DNA from: Methylobacterium sp.
GTDB taxonomy: Bacteria > Pseudomonadota > Alphaproteobacteria > Rhizobiales > Beijerinckiaceae
Direction of reading: 5' to 3'
DNA: 64,000 nucleotides
Assembly: GCA_002928875.1 (NCBI GenBank)
Contig: PERO01000018.1
Location: 124,001-188,000 of the forward strand
The position numbers were made by a program, and so were the translations under genes. Shown here piece by piece: positions 55,202-63,923 of this stretch. Position 1 is the first letter of the stretch; every line of letters starts with the position of its first letter. Below the pieces are notes generated by a model. That model searched no databases, was not told where the DNA came from, and saw nothing but the letters and a program-made list of their open reading frames with translations.

Positions 55202-57394
55202 TCAACCCGTGGATTGCTCCACCATGCCCGTGACTTCCAGCGCGAAGGCATAGACGCGCGCCACATCGTCGAGCTGGCGATAGCGGCCAGAAGCGCCGTC
55301 ATGCCCCGCGCCCATATTGGTGCGGAAAAGGATCGGCCCGCCGCCGGTCATCGTGGCGCGGAGTTTCGCCACGAATTTCGCCGGCTCCCAATATGTCACG
55401 CGCGGATCGGTGAGGCCGCCGACGATGAACATCGGCGGGTATTCCTTCGCGGCGATGTTGTCGTAGGGCGAATAGCCCCGCATCGCCTCGAAAGCCTTCA
55501 CATCCTCGATCGGGTTGCCCCATTCCACCCATTCCGGCGGGGTGAGGGGCAGGGTGGGATCGAGGATGGTGTTGAGGCTGTCGACGAAGGGCACTTCCGC
55601 GACGATGCCGGCGAATGTCTCGCCGGCCATGTTGGCGATGCCGCCCATCAGCATCCCGCCGGCCGAGACGCCATGCGCGACGATGCGCTTCGGCGCGGCA
55701 TATCGCTTCTCGACGAGAAAATCCGCTGCAGCGATGAAGTCGAGGAACGAGTTGATCTTCTTCTCGCGCTTGCCCTCGCGATACCAGCGGAAGCCCTTCT
55801 CCATGCCGCCGCGGATATGCGCGATGGCATAGACGAAGCCGCGATCAACAAGGCTGAGGCGATCGGTCTCGAAATCGGCATCCATCGCATAACCATAGGA
55901 GCCATAGCCGTAGAGCAGGCAGGGGGCGGTGCCATCGAGCGGGGTGGAGGACAGGCGCAGGATGGTGATCGGAACCGTTTCGCCATCGGCGGTGGGCGCA
56001 TAGGCGCGTTCCACGGCGTAGCGCGTGGCATCATGCCCCGAAGGCACCTCCTGCCGCTTGAGAATGGTTTCCTCGCCGGTATCGAGGTTGTGGTCGAGCG
56101 TCACCTCCGGCTCGGCGGGCGAGGAGAAGGAGAGGCGCAGGATGGCGCTCTCGTATTCCGGGCCGATGGCGCCGGAGATGTCGCCCACGATTTCGGTTTT
56201 CGTGGTCGCATCGGCTTCACGCGACTTTGCACCCCCCTCGCTGGCCGATGCGCCGGCAGCGCGTGCCCGGAAGGTCTTTTCCGTGCCGTTGCGCCAGTGG
56301 CGGGCGTGAATCGCCGGGCCATCCTCGCCAAGGGTCGACCAGATCAGCCAGTCCTTCAGCACATGCACCGACTGGATCGCCCGGCCCGGTACCTCGTCCA
56401 CCAGCACGTCGGCCTTGCTCGTGTCGGTCTCGCCGACAGGCAGCGCGAGGATGCGATAATCCTCGGGCTTCCGGCCTTTGCTGTCCGCGTGGTTGGTGCG
56501 GATGATCAGACGCCCCTCGTGATGGTCGATCTCGTATTCGATACCGGCTTCGCGCGGGAAGACCGGCACCGGCACCTCGCGCGGATCGTCGAGATCGAGC
56601 AGCAGCACCTCGGTCGTCTCGTGGTCATGGATGTCGATGAAGGCGTAGCGATCATCCTGCGTGCGATCGAGGCTGACGAACCAGCCCGTATCCGCCTCGC
56701 GATAGATCTCGACATCCGCCTCCTGCGGATCGCCGAGCCTGTGGCGCATCACGCGATAGGGGCGCTGGGAGGAATCAAGCTCGATATAGTAGAAGAAGCG
56801 CCCGTCGCGGCCCCAGACGATGTCGCCGGAGGTGCGCTCGAGCCGGTCATCATCCTGGCCCGTCGCGAGGTCGCGCACGCGGATGATGTAACTCTCCGAG
56901 CCCGTGAGATCCGCCGCCCAGGCCATCAGCCGGTGATCGGGCGAAACGGCCGTGGCGCCGAGATCGAAGTAATCGAGCCCGCGCGCTTCTTTCGGCGCAT
57001 CGAGCAGGATCTGTTCGCGCCCGCCCACCGCCGGCTTGCGGCAGCAGAGCGAGTATTGCGCGCCCTTGCGGTAGCGTTCGTAGTAAAGGAACGGCCCGTC
57101 CTTCCAGGGCGGAGCGCTCTCGTCTTCCACCATGCGGCCGCGCATTTCGGCGATGAGTTGCTTCTGCAGCGCTTTCAGGGGGCGAAAGCCGGCGGCGGCG
57201 AAGCGGTTCTCGGCCCGGAGGTAGCGGGCGATCGGCGCTGGAAGCTTTTCAGGCTCCTCGATCACCTGCTGCCAGTTGGCCGCCCGCAGCCAGGCATAAT
57301 CGTCGTCGAGCGTCACGCCATGGATGACGCGACGCGTCCGCTTGCGCGCGGCTTTCGGCGGGCGGTGATGGACGAGGGCAGGAAAGGGCGGCAT
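55202..57394 (-). CDS. ptrB: Oligopeptidase B-like S9 peptidase
   Basis: Cytoplasmic serine peptidase of 730 residues, beta-propeller plus alpha/beta-hydrolase domain. Nucleophile Ser in GVSAGGMLMGG (about residue 577), Asp in LTDPRVTYWEPAKF, His in GAGHDGASGRY. Cuts short peptides after basic residues in the characterised members. 61 bases after msrB, so probably in its operon. Confidence 0.9.
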   Translation of the reverse strand: MPPFPALVHHRPPKAARKRTRRVIHGVTLDDDYAWLRAANWQQVIEEPEKLPAPIARYLRAENRFAAAGFRPLKALQKQLIAEMRGRMVEDESAPPWKDGPFLYYERYRKGAQYSLCCRKPAVGGREQILLDAPKEARGLDYFDLGATAVSPDHRLMAWAADLTGSESYIIRVRDLATGQDDDRLERTSGDIVWGRDGRFFYYIELDSSQRPYRVMRHRLGDPQEADVEIYREADTGWFVSLDRTQDDRYAFIDIHDHETTEVLLLDLDDPREVPVPVFPREAGIEYEIDHHEGRLIIRTNHADSKGRKPEDYRILALPVGETDTSKADVLVDEVPGRAIQSVHVLKDWLIWSTLGEDGPAIHARHWRNGTEKTFRARAAGASASEGGAKSREADATTKTEIVGDISGAIGPEYESAILRLSFSSPAEPEVTLDHNLDTGEETILKRQEVPSGHDATRYAVERAYAPTADGETVPITILRLSSTPLDGTAPCLLYGYGSYGYAMDADFETDRLSLVDRGFVYAIAHIRGGMEKGFRWYREGKREKKINSFLDFIAAADFLVEKRYAAPKRIVAHGVSAGGMLMGGIANMAGETFAGIVAEVPFVDSLNTILDPTLPLTPPEWVEWGNPIEDVKAFEAMRGYSPYDNIAAKEYPPMFIVGGLTDPRVTYWEPAKFVAKLRATMTGGGPILFRTNMGAGHDGASGRYRQLDDVARVYAFALEVTGMVEQSTG

Positions 57395-57455
57395 CGGGCG
57401 GTTTCATTCCGTTCGGAGGGGCGACGCGCGCCCCGCCCGATGCCGGAAGGGGCCG

Positions 57456-57857
57456 TCAGGCCGTCTCGTCCAGCGGTTCGAACTTGAGCGCGTGCCCGTT
57501 CATGCAATATCTCAGGCCGGTCGGTCGAGGCCCATCGGGAAAAACGTGGCCGAGATGTCCGTCGCAGGAGGCGCAGCGGATTTCCGTGCGGCGCATGCCG
57601 AAGGAACGGTCCTCCAGTTCGCGCACCGAATCCGGCCCCAGGGTCTTGAAGAAGCTTGGCCAGCCGCATCCGGAATCGAATTTCGTATCCGCGACGAAGA
57701 GCGGGTTCTCGCAGGCCGCGCAACGGTAAAGCCCCGGGCGGTCTTCATGCAGATACGGCCCCGTGCCGGGACGTTCCGTGCCGTGCTCACGCAAGATGTA
57801 GTATTGCTCGGGCGTGAGAAGGTTGCGCCATTCGGCGTTTGATCGCTGGACCTTCAT
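57456..57857 (-). CDS. msrB: Peptide-methionine (R)-S-oxide reductase MsrB
   Basis: Repair enzyme of 133 residues that reduces methionine-R-sulfoxide in proteins. Two zinc CxxC pairs (CAAC and CASC), [15 protein letters not shown], and the catalytic Cys118 in RYCMNGHAL. The ATG at 57857 has AGGA 6 bases upstream; an ATG two codons earlier is also possible. Divergent from mucR across 393 bases. Confidence 0.92.
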   Translation of the reverse strand: MKVQRSNAEWRNLLTPEQYYILREHGTERPGTGPYLHEDRPGLYRCAACENPLFVADTKFDSGCGWPSFFKTLGPDSVRELEDRSFGMRRTEIRCASCDGHLGHVFPDGPRPTGLRYCMNGHALKFEPLDETA

Positions 57858-58250
57858 AAGCATCCTTTCGCGCAGGCCATAATCAGCCGTGGGACGGAGA
57901 TGGCGGCGAAACATAAAACGAACAAGAGGCGGAGCGTCACAAAACGCGAAGTTCACGCAGATGTGCATGCAACTTGAAAAATCTGCTTCGCAACATCGCA
58001 AGAATTCACAGGCAATCTGAGGTAGAGCACTGGTTCTTGTTGCGTGATGGCAGTTTCTCACGTATCAGCGCAGAGGCAGTGAGCGTGTGATTCAGCTTTC
58101 CAGATCGGTTTTCGTCGTGCGCTCGCACCCAATGCTTGGTGCAGTGCGGGATTTTTCTGCGAAAACTCCAGGAAAACGTCCGGACACCGGTTGCAGAATG
58201 CGAAGGTGACAGCAGTCACCACCACAAGAAAAAAGGAAGGAATTTGCGTG
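57858..58250. other. Divergent intergenic region, msrB and mucR
   Basis: 393 bases without a credible gene. Holds both promoters. MucR homologues commonly repress their own gene at AT-rich sites, and the middle (57960-58060) is AT-richer, but no clear motif is seen. No small RNA could be identified. Confidence 0.4.
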
Positions 58251-58658
58251 ATGTCGGACAACAACGAATTGATCGAGCTGACGGCCGAGGTCGTCTCCGC
58301 CTATGTCAGCAACAATTCGGTCCCGGCGGCAGATCTTCCGGCTCTCATCAATGATGTCTACAGCGCGCTGACCAAGGTCGGCACGGTGCCGGCGGAAGTC
58401 GTGGTCGAGCCGGCAAAGCCGGCGGTCTCGCCGAAGAAGTCTGTCTTCCCCGATTACATCATCTGTCTGGAGGACGGGAAGAAGTTCAAGTCGCTGAAGC
58501 GCCACCTGCGCACGCAGTACAACATGTCGCCCGAGCAGTATCGCGAGAAGTGGAGCCTTCCGGCGGATTACCCCATGGTGGCACCGAACTACGCGGCCGC
58601 CCGTTCGCGCCTTGCGAAGGAAATGGGCCTCGGCCAGAAGCGGAAGCGCAGCCGCTGA
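58251..58658 (+). CDS. mucR: MucR/Ros-family transcriptional regulator
   Basis: Prokaryotic zinc-finger regulator of 135 residues. N-terminal oligomerisation region ([16 protein letters not shown]) and C-terminal finger [20 protein letters not shown], then [19 protein letters not shown]. MucR proteins silence AT-rich genes like a nucleoid protein. The finger has Cys and Asp first, one His (RHL), and TQY where Ros has THH, so the fourth zinc ligand is not evident; related variants exist in the family. The start follows GGAAGGAATTTGC. Confidence 0.92.
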   Translation: MSDNNELIELTAEVVSAYVSNNSVPAADLPALINDVYSALTKVGTVPAEVVVEPAKPAVSPKKSVFPDYIICLEDGKKFKSLKRHLRTQYNMSPEQYREKWSLPADYPMVAPNYAAARSRLAKEMGLGQKRKRSR

Positions 58659-58681
58659 TCGCGCTGTGACGAACCGGTTTG

Positions 58682-58709
58682 AAGGGCGCCTGTCACGGCG
58701 CCCTTTTTT
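58682..58709 (+). terminator. Intrinsic terminator of mucR
   Basis: Stem AAGGGCGCC/GGCGCCCTT with 6-base loop and six T, about 25 bases after the mucR stop. Confidence 0.9.
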
Positions 58710-58780
58710 GTTGCCCGACGGCGAGCCTGGAGGCGTCCTCCCGGGATGGGAGCCATTTCAAATTCGACCGATTTTTATAG

Positions 58781-58858
58781 GAATAATTTCATATTATTCT
58801 TGCTAATTGCGGGGATTATAAGAATATTTTCTTATAAATTGGTAATTCCAGATTTACC
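58781..58858. promoter_or_regulatory. AT-rich block with three inverted repeats upstream of the DnaA-domain-IV gene
   Basis: Three perfect inverted repeats lie in 78 AT-rich bases: GAATAAT/ATTATTC (58781-58799), TTATAAGAA/TTCTTATAA (58816-58837) and GGTAA/TTACC (58841-58858). The composition breaks sharply from its surroundings. Binding by MucR, encoded just upstream, is a reasonable guess. Confidence 0.55.
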
Positions 58859-58948
58859 GATCCTTCATTTCTCCCTTAGCGTTCCCACAGGGTCGCGGAG
58901 GGATGTCACTCCCCCGTGCCCTGACCCGGTTCAGGAGAAAACGGGACG

Positions 58949-59392
58949 ATGCGGCAGCAGAAGCAACGCAAGCCAATCGCGCCGGAACAGGGCGCCACAG
59001 CAGGGCGCAGGCCGCGCGGGCGACCGCGCAAGCTGCGCGCACCCTCCGTCATGGAACTCCGCACCCGGCTCGGGCCGAGGCTCGCGGAAGCCGTGGCAGC
59101 GAACTGGCAGGGCTGTTCGCTGCGCGAGATGCGGGCAGGCACACGCTCGACGGCGCGGATTGCCGAGGCCCGCCAGCTCGGCATGTATCTCGCGCATACG
59201 CTCTTCCACCTCACGATGACGCGGACGGGCACGATCTTCGGGCGGGACCGCACCACGGTGCGGCATGCCTGCCGCCTGATCGAGGACCAGCGCGACCGTC
59301 CGCGGGTCGATGAACCGCTGATGGTGCTTGAGGCTGCCCTGTCACAATGGACGGAGCATTTCGCGCGCCGGCTGGCTGGAGACGAACCATGA
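58949..59392 (+). CDS. Stand-alone DnaA domain IV-like helix-turn-helix protein
   Basis: 147-residue protein whose second half matches the DNA-binding C-terminal domain of DnaA: ARQLGMYLAHTLFHLT, then IFGRDRTTVRHACRLIED. DnaA itself has Asp-His-Thr in GRDHTTV; here it is Asp-Arg-Thr. There is no AAA+ ATPase domain, and the N terminus is basic (GRRPRGRPRKLR, AT-hook-like). It cannot initiate replication alone, so a DNA-binding regulator is likely. The following gene starts in its stop codon (ATGA). Confidence 0.75.
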   Translation: MRQQKQRKPIAPEQGATAGRRPRGRPRKLRAPSVMELRTRLGPRLAEAVAANWQGCSLREMRAGTRSTARIAEARQLGMYLAHTLFHLTMTRTGTIFGRDRTTVRHACRLIEDQRDRPRVDEPLMVLEAALSQWTEHFARRLAGDEP

Positions 59393-60231
59393 CGGCAGTG
59401 CCGAGCCGTTCCGCGGCCGATTCGACGCCATCGGAAAACCAGGCGGCGCGGCTGTTGCGCCTGCTGGCCGAACCGAACGCCTATGCGCGCCGCGCGGAGG
59501 GAATTGTCCAGGTGATCGTGCCGCGCAAGGGCGTGCCGCTGGTGCGCGGGCAGTTCCCGATGGCGGCGCTGGCGCCGCTCCTGTCCTCGGGGGCCCTGCG
59601 CTGCGATCAGGTCGCGGGCGCGCCGCGTTTCCGCCTCACGCCGGAGGGGCAGCAGGCGGCCTTCCGCGACGCGGCGGGGCCGGATGCCTTCGGCGATCAG
59701 CATCGCCTGCTCGTGCCGGTGGTGGATGCCGAAGGCGGGCGCGTGAAGCGCAATCTGCGGGAAGACCCGCTCGCCATGCTGGCACGGCAGGAAGGTGGCC
59801 GGTTCGCGATCGATTCCGCCGGGCGCGAGGCGGGCGAGCGCTTGCGGCGTGACATCGAGATGGCCGGATTGCCGCCGAAGGTCACCATCAACTGGGATCG
59901 CCTCGTGGTCGATGGCGCCGCGCCGGGCACGGGGCTCACGATGTCGGAGATGCAGGCCGAGGCCCGTCGGCGCGTGCAGAAGGCCATGGTGGCGGTGGGC
60001 CCGGATTTCGCCGGGCCGCTGATGGATCTCTGCGGCCTCAACCGTTCGGTGGGCGAAATCGAGCAGGGGCTGGGCCTGCCCGTCCGCTCGGGCAAGGTGG
60101 TGCTGGCTCTGGGATTGCGCGCGCTGGCGCGCCATTACGGGCTGTCCGAGGTGGCGGTCGGCGCGGCCCGCCAGGCCATTCGCCATTGGGGCACGCCCGA
60201 TTCGCGCCCCGATTTCCCGCGCACGGCGTGA
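59389..60231 (+). CDS. DUF6456-family protein
   Basis: 280-residue protein of unknown function. The C-terminal half (LMDLCGLNRSVGEIEQGLGL, RSGKVVLALGLRALARHYGL) fits DUF6456, with a helix-turn-helix-like character; the N-terminal part resembles a winged-helix (PFRLTPEGQQAAF-like text, FRLTPEGQQ). Coupled by a 4-base overlap to the DnaA-domain-IV gene. Convergent with sufE; stops 1 base apart. Confidence 0.7.
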   Translation: MTAVPSRSAADSTPSENQAARLLRLLAEPNAYARRAEGIVQVIVPRKGVPLVRGQFPMAALAPLLSSGALRCDQVAGAPRFRLTPEGQQAAFRDAAGPDAFGDQHRLLVPVVDAEGGRVKRNLREDPLAMLARQEGGRFAIDSAGREAGERLRRDIEMAGLPPKVTINWDRLVVDGAAPGTGLTMSEMQAEARRRVQKAMVAVGPDFAGPLMDLCGLNRSVGEIEQGLGLPVRSGKVVLALGLRALARHYGLSEVAVGAARQAIRHWGTPDSRPDFPRTA

Positions 60232-60660
60232 TCAGCCGCGCGCCGCTTCCGCCTTGATGCGTGCGACCATCGAGGCGAGGCCGTTGGCGCGCTGCGAGGT
60301 CAGGTGATCCTTGAGGCCGATCGCCACGAAGAAGGCCGGGGCGTCGAGGCCGGCGACTTCGGCCAACGGGCGGCCATCGAACATCGCGAGCACGAGGGCG
60401 ACGAGCCCCTTCACGATCAGGGCGTCACTGTCGCCGCGGATCGCGAGCGACCCGTCGGCGTTCCGGCCCATCAGCAGCCAGACCTGGCTTGCGCAGCCGG
60501 GCACGCGGTTCGCCTCGGAATAGGCCTCCTGCGGCAGCGGCTCCAGCTTGCGGCCGAGATCGATGAGGTAGCGATAGCGCTCGTCCCAGTCATCGAGGAA
60601 ATCGAGGTCACCCACGATCGCCTGAAGGCGGGTATTGCCGGGGGGAAGGGTGAAGGTCAT
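60232..60660 (-). CDS. sufE: Cysteine desulfurase activator SufE
   Basis: 142-residue sulfur acceptor that takes persulfide from SufS for Fe-S cluster assembly. The acceptor cysteine is in RVPGCASQVWL. Start at 60660 matches the family's first residues. No suf operon is adjacent. Confidence 0.9.
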   Translation of the reverse strand: MTFTLPPGNTRLQAIVGDLDFLDDWDERYRYLIDLGRKLEPLPQEAYSEANRVPGCASQVWLLMGRNADGSLAIRGDSDALIVKGLVALVLAMFDGRPLAEVAGLDAPAFFVAIGLKDHLTSQRANGLASMVARIKAEAARG

Positions 60661-60728
60661 CGTCTTGGCGCTCCGCTCCGGACCCGTTTCGGGCGTGCGG
60701 GGCAAATGCCGCGAGCCGGCGGGCCGGG

Positions 60729-61094
60729 TCAAGCCCCGGTGGAGCCGGGGTGGCGGCGGGGCGGCACCGGCAATTCCGGGGCCGGGCGCTGGGTCGGCGC
60801 GCTGACGATTCCGGTTTCCGGTCGATCCGTCCCCGATGGCGCGGGCGCAGGGGCGGGAATGGTCGAGGGGAGGGCGCCCGTCGTCGCAAGCAGGCCGCCC
60901 GCGAGTTCCGCGCAGACCGACCGGTTCGCGAGGCAATAATCGAGGGTCTGCTTCACGACGCTCGCCTGCGGCGGCGCAGGCCCGCGTTCGCTCACGGCGG
61001 CCGGGGGCGCGGCCGGCGCCAATCCGGCCCGGTTCTCGCCACCGCCCGAAACGAGGTAGAGCGCCAGCAGCGCGACCATGACGCGTGTGATCAT
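60729..61094 (-). CDS. Small exported Pro-rich protein
   Basis: 121-residue protein: N-terminal hydrophobic segment (MVALLALYLVSGG), then DYCLANRSVCAELAG with two cysteines, then a Pro/Ala-rich tail. Resembles DUF5330-type small exported proteins of Rhizobiales, not certain. GGAG lies near 7 bases before the ATG. Upstream of sufE on the same strand. Confidence 0.6.
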   Translation of the reverse strand: MITRVMVALLALYLVSGGGENRAGLAPAAPPAAVSERGPAPPQASVVKQTLDYCLANRSVCAELAGGLLATTGALPSTIPAPAPAPSGTDRPETGIVSAPTQRPAPELPVPPRRHPGSTGA

Positions 61095-61416
61095 CCTTCG
61101 CTCCTTCCCGCCCATACCTAGCGGAAGGCCTTGAGGGAAGCGTTCGGAAATTGAATAAAATTTGAACGATCCCCCGCGCGGCCGGGATGGTCGCTCGCAA
61201 ATCGCAAACGCCTGCCGATTTCGGAAGTGGGTTGTTCACCATAGCTTCGAAAAGCGCGGCCCTTGGGCATGCCTCCCCGTGTTTTGAACATCGTGCCGGC
61301 TCCCGTTTCACCCGCGTTTAACAGGCAGCGCGCGAGGGTCGCTGCAACGGATCGCGCTGGCGGTCCGGTTCCATCCCGGCCGCACCGGCCGGATCGAAAG
61401 GCTCACCCGGATTTCC
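61095..61416. other. Divergent intergenic region before the kinase-like gene
   Basis: 322 bases without a credible gene. It contains an AT-rich stretch (61150-61180), and no clear operator or terminator. Confidence 0.4.
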
Positions 61417-63096
61417 ATGCGGATCGACTGGACCCAGACCCTCCTCGGCCAGGATGGCCGGAGCGCCGATGCCGCCCTCGGCAGCGGGCATGCCGGATCG
61501 CGCGCGCTTGCGACCGCCCTCGCTGGCCGCATGGCCGGATTGCTCGGCGCGGTGGTGTTCCTGGCGCTGCTGCTCGTGCTGGCACCTTTGCGGCCGGAAC
61601 TCGGCTGGCGCGTCGACAGCCTGATCGCCCTGGCCGGGTTGCTCGTTCTGCAGGTCGTGGCCTTCGCGCTGATGCGACAGGGCCCGAAAATCGCGCTTGT
61701 GCTGTTCGGACCGATCGCCGCCTTGCAGATCCTGCTGCTGGCCGGCCTTCCCGCCGGCATGCCGGCGGTGTTCTGCGCGATGCTGCTGGCCTCGGCCGAA
61801 TTCTTCGGCACGCGCCTGCTCTTCCAGGGCCGGAGCCGCGTGGCGCGGCTCATGTTCTCGGCCGGTCTCGGTGCGGTGGCGGCGGGCCTCATCGTGGTGC
61901 CGAACCATGGTCCGGCGGTTCTGATGTTGATCGGCATGGCCGTGCCGACGCTCACCATGCTGGCCCTGGCCCCGCAATCCTCCCCGCTTCTCGATGCGCT
62001 CGAACCCGCTCCGCGCGGCATGGCGCTGGCGGACGTACCCTTCCGTGATCACGCCGGACCCGTGCTTGTCGTCGATTCGACCGGCGCGCTCGCGACTGAA
62101 CTCGAACGCAGCCGGTTCGGCTGGCTGGCCTCCGCCGCAGCATGGCCTTTTCCATCGATCGTCGATGCCATGCTGGTGATCGATCGCCCCGTCCTGTTGC
62201 AGGCCCTGTCCCGCGCGATTCACGAGGGAGAGGCGACCTCGCGGCTCACCGTGCGTCTGCGCCAGGACGGCGAAGCGGGCGGCGGCCATGCCGGCGGCCG
62301 ATTCGTGGAGCGCGCGCTGTCCGTCGCGCCCGTGCCGGACATGCCCGGTCTCGCGCTGGTGGCACTGGGCGAGGACGCGCTCGCCGTGCCGGCTACGCCG
62401 GAAGTCGAGCCGCGCGCCAGTGCCGACCCCGCGCTGGTGCAGCGCGCCATGCATGATGCCGTTTCGCCGTTCAACGCGAGCCTCGGCTATCTCGAACTGA
62501 TCGCCGATCCGAAACTCGCCCCGCGCGATCTCGCGAGCTACCGGCATTATGCCGAGGAAGCGCGGACGGCCATCGTGGAAGCGCATCGCAACACGGCGCT
62601 GATGGGGCGGTGGCTGAAGCTGCTCGCGGGTGCCGCTCTGCCGCGTCGGGAGCGCGTGGACATGGTGCGCCTCGCCGAGGATGCGCTGCGTTTCATCATG
62701 GTCGCCGAGGATGGCGCGAGCCGCATCACGCTCGCGGCCGGTTCGGGCGATGCGCCGGCGGAAATCCCGGCCGAGGCCGCGCGCTTCGCGATCGGCGTGC
62801 TGCTGCGCTCGGCCTTGCAGGATCATCCGGGCACGGCCTTCGAATTGTCGGTTGCGACGATCGGCGCCGATATCCAGGCGAGCCTGCGGCGGCTCGATGG
62901 AGGCCTCCTGACGCAGAGCCGCGAGGACATGTTCCAGATGGCGCTGGAACAGGCGGCGACGGGCGCCTCGCGCGCCGTGTTCACGGCTGACGATCAATCG
63001 CGCCGCGTGACCTTCCGCGGCGTGGCGACCGGCACGCGCATGGCAGGCTGGCGCGAGACATTGCCCCGCATTTCGCGCGGGAGGCTGGCATCATGA
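61417..63096 (+). CDS. Membrane protein with degenerate histidine-kinase core
   Basis: 559-residue protein. Five or six membrane segments lie at about 40-190, followed by a PAS-like region (205-330) and a kinase-like helical pair with His346 in HDAVSPFNASLGYLELI. The ATPase region (about 430-520) lacks the Asn box (RSALQDHPG where NALKF is expected) and the DxGxG boxes, so ATP binding looks lost. This resembles ChpT-type phosphotransfer domains or pseudokinases like DivL. Overlaps the next gene by 4 bases. Confidence 0.7.
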   Translation: MRIDWTQTLLGQDGRSADAALGSGHAGSRALATALAGRMAGLLGAVVFLALLLVLAPLRPELGWRVDSLIALAGLLVLQVVAFALMRQGPKIALVLFGPIAALQILLLAGLPAGMPAVFCAMLLASAEFFGTRLLFQGRSRVARLMFSAGLGAVAAGLIVVPNHGPAVLMLIGMAVPTLTMLALAPQSSPLLDALEPAPRGMALADVPFRDHAGPVLVVDSTGALATELERSRFGWLASAAAWPFPSIVDAMLVIDRPVLLQALSRAIHEGEATSRLTVRLRQDGEAGGGHAGGRFVERALSVAPVPDMPGLALVALGEDALAVPATPEVEPRASADPALVQRAMHDAVSPFNASLGYLELIADPKLAPRDLASYRHYAEEARTAIVEAHRNTALMGRWLKLLAGAALPRRERVDMVRLAEDALRFIMVAEDGASRITLAAGSGDAPAEIPAEAARFAIGVLLRSALQDHPGTAFELSVATIGADIQASLRRLDGGLLTQSREDMFQMALEQAATGASRAVFTADDQSRRVTFRGVATGTRMAGWRETLPRISRGRLAS

Positions 63097-63923
63097 GCGC
63101 ACGAACGGCTTCGGAGCACAGGATGACGACCCAACGACAGGACGGGCGCTTGTCCGCCCCGCCGCGTAAAGGGCGGCGCCCGTCTTTCTTCACGCCCATG
63201 CGGTTCGCGGCCGGTGGCGCGACACTCGGCGGGCTCGCCATCATCCTCAATGCGGTGATGTTCCAGACCGAGCGGCATCCGGAACCGCTGTTCCGCCCGG
63301 TGGCGAAGGCCGATATTCCGACGCCGCCGCAGCGCCAGGATGTGGCGAAGGCCGTCTTCGATACGCGTCCGCTCGCCGGGGCCAGGCCCGCGAGCGTCAC
63401 GCCATCCGCACCGGGCCAGACGCCGCCGGTCGCCGTTCCCGCCGCTCGCACCGGCGAGAAGCCGAAACCGGCCGAGACAACCGACGCGCTGAACCTCGAG
63501 ATCCAGATCGAGCTTGCCAAGCGCGGCTTCTTCAAGGGCGATCCCGACGGCAAGGCCGGCCCGCGCATGACGCAGGCGATCCGCGATTTCCAGTTCGCCC
63601 AGCGCGTCGCCGTGGACGGGCGCCCCAGCGAGGCGCTGCTGCGCGACATCCTCGCGACGAAGACGACGATGAAGGACGAGCTGCTCGACCTCGTGAAGCG
63701 CGCGGCCGGCGATGAAACCTCGCCCCGCACGGTGCGCGACATCCAGCGCGCGCTGAACAAGGCGGGCTATGGCCCCCTGGCGGAAGACGGCCAGTGGGGC
63801 CCGACGACGCGCGCGGCGCTCACGCGCTTCGAACAGGACAATCGCCTGCCGGCCAAGGGCGAGCCGCGCGGTTCCAGCCTGCGCACGCTCGCCTCGGTGA
63901 CCGGTGTGCCGATCGCGCAGTGA
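63093..63923 (+). CDS. Membrane-anchored protein with two peptidoglycan-binding domains
   Basis: 276-residue protein. Basic N terminus, one membrane segment (about 38-55), a Pro/Ala-rich stalk, then two PG_binding_1-type repeats (IELAKRGFFKGDPDGKAGPR, ALNKAGYGPLAEDGQWGPTT). It would sit in the inner membrane and reach the cell wall. Coupled to the kinase-like gene by overlap, suggesting that envelope state is the sensed or controlled thing. Confidence 0.8.
   Translation: MSARTASEHRMTTQRQDGRLSAPPRKGRRPSFFTPMRFAAGGATLGGLAIILNAVMFQTERHPEPLFRPVAKADIPTPPQRQDVAKAVFDTRPLAGARPASVTPSAPGQTPPVAVPAARTGEKPKPAETTDALNLEIQIELAKRGFFKGDPDGKAGPRMTQAIRDFQFAQRVAVDGRPSEALLRDILATKTTMKDELLDLVKRAAGDETSPRTVRDIQRALNKAGYGPLAEDGQWGPTTRAALTRFEQDNRLPAKGEPRGSSLRTLASVTGVPIAQ

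Noticed and set aside
58760..58870. Replication origin in the AT-rich block next to the DnaA-like gene
   Set aside because: No TTATNCACA boxes are present, and the neighbour is not a full DnaA. Regulatory DNA is simpler.
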